Assembly (NCBI RefSeq): GCF_000397205.1
Contig: NC_021237.1
Location: 6,703,001 to 6,767,000, forward strand
Direction: 5' to 3'
Length of the DNA: 64,000 bases
Source of the DNA: Pseudomonas protegens CHA0
Lineage (GTDB): Bacteria; Pseudomonadota; Gammaproteobacteria; Pseudomonadales; Pseudomonadaceae
Part shown: positions 63,891-64,000 of the stretch, piece after piece
How positions within the stretch are numbered: position 1 is the stretch's first letter
How the letters are laid out: each line of letters starts with the position of its first letter
Notes under the pieces: model-generated
The model's input: the letters and a program-made list of their open reading frames with translations, nothing else
Databases searched by the model: none
What the model was told of the DNA's origin: nothing
Translations under genes and position numbers: made by a program

Positions 63891-64000
63891 ATGCTGCACT
63901 CGCACCTCACCACCCTCAATGCGGTTTCCCTGATCCTCAACACCTTCAAGGACCAGGGCCAGGCCGGCGGCGCGCTGTTGGCCGGCAGCGGTATAAACCC
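63891..64000 (+). CDS. AraC-family transcriptional regulator, N-terminus only
   Basis: ATG 63891 opens MLHSHLTTLNAVSLILNTFK, then GQAGGALLAGSGIN, cut off by the right edge. This opening is typical of AraC regulators with an arabinose-binding-like N-terminal domain. The helix-turn-helix part lies outside the window, so identity is provisional. Confidence 0.65.
   Translation, partial: MLHSHLTTLNAVSLILNTFKDQGQAGGALLAGSGIN

Overview
The window is a high-GC chromosomal segment from a Pseudomonas of the P. fluorescens complex, most like the P. protegens/P. chlororaphis branch. I base this on the order hupA, rubredoxin reductase, rubredoxin, ubiC-ubiA, phoB-phoR, CorC-like, M23 peptidase, response regulator, phoU-pstBAC-pstS, MHS transporter, thioesterase, purK-purE, lysR, aspA, which follows the P. 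aeruginosa PA5348-PA5429 order as I remember it, and on the many GGAGC(C/T)GGCTTGCC(G/A)GC-type REP palindromes between genes. No rRNA, tRNA, CRISPR array, insertion sequence or prophage was seen.

1-22 kb: a type VI secretion system (T6SS) of the P. aeruginosa H1 type. A leftward arm (tagH/fha1, tssJ, tssK running off the left edge) diverges from a rightward arm (tssA, tssB, tssC, hcp, tssE, tssF, tssG, tssH/clpV, vgrG). The rightward arm ends in an effector module: a DUF1795 Eag chaperone, a 1486-residue prePAAR/PAAR Rhs effector with a C-terminal tip carrying a PD-(D/E)xK nuclease signature, and a likely immunity gene. Downstream on the other strand lie a second DUF1795 gene, an 87-residue orphan and two overlapping genes for unrecognised exported proteins. 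tssL, tssM and the phosphorylation-pathway genes are not in the window and probably lie left of it.

23-41 kb: core genes. HU protein, rubredoxin electron-transfer pair, the first two ubiquinone enzymes, the phosphate two-component pair phoB-phoR, a CorC/HlyC membrane protein, an M23 peptidase, a HigB/HigA-like toxin-antitoxin pair, a CheY-like regulator, phoU, and the phosphate ABC transporter. Clear Pho boxes precede pstS and pstC, and a weaker one precedes phoB.

41-52 kb: MHS-family transporter, thioesterase, hexose-6-phosphate mutarotase, DUF3299 and GlsB-type proteins, purE-purK, a LysR regulator divergent from aspA (aspartate ammonia-lyase), a structured three-way-junction leader RNA in front of a small Pseudomonas protein, and two hypothetical genes, one with tandem UBA-like helical motifs.

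52.6-60.1 kb: the most unusual region, a tightly overlapping seven-gene operon: KASIII, extended SDR/epimerase, MBL-fold hydrolase, F390-synthetase-like adenylating enzyme, ATP-grasp ligase, acyltransferase-like protein, Rieske oxygenase. It looks like a small biosynthetic pathway for an acyl-derived, amide/ester-ligated and oxidised metabolite whose product I cannot name.

60.5-64 kb: an alanine:cation symporter, a cytoplasmic-type asparaginase, an exported hypothetical protein and the start of an AraC-family regulator cut by the right edge.
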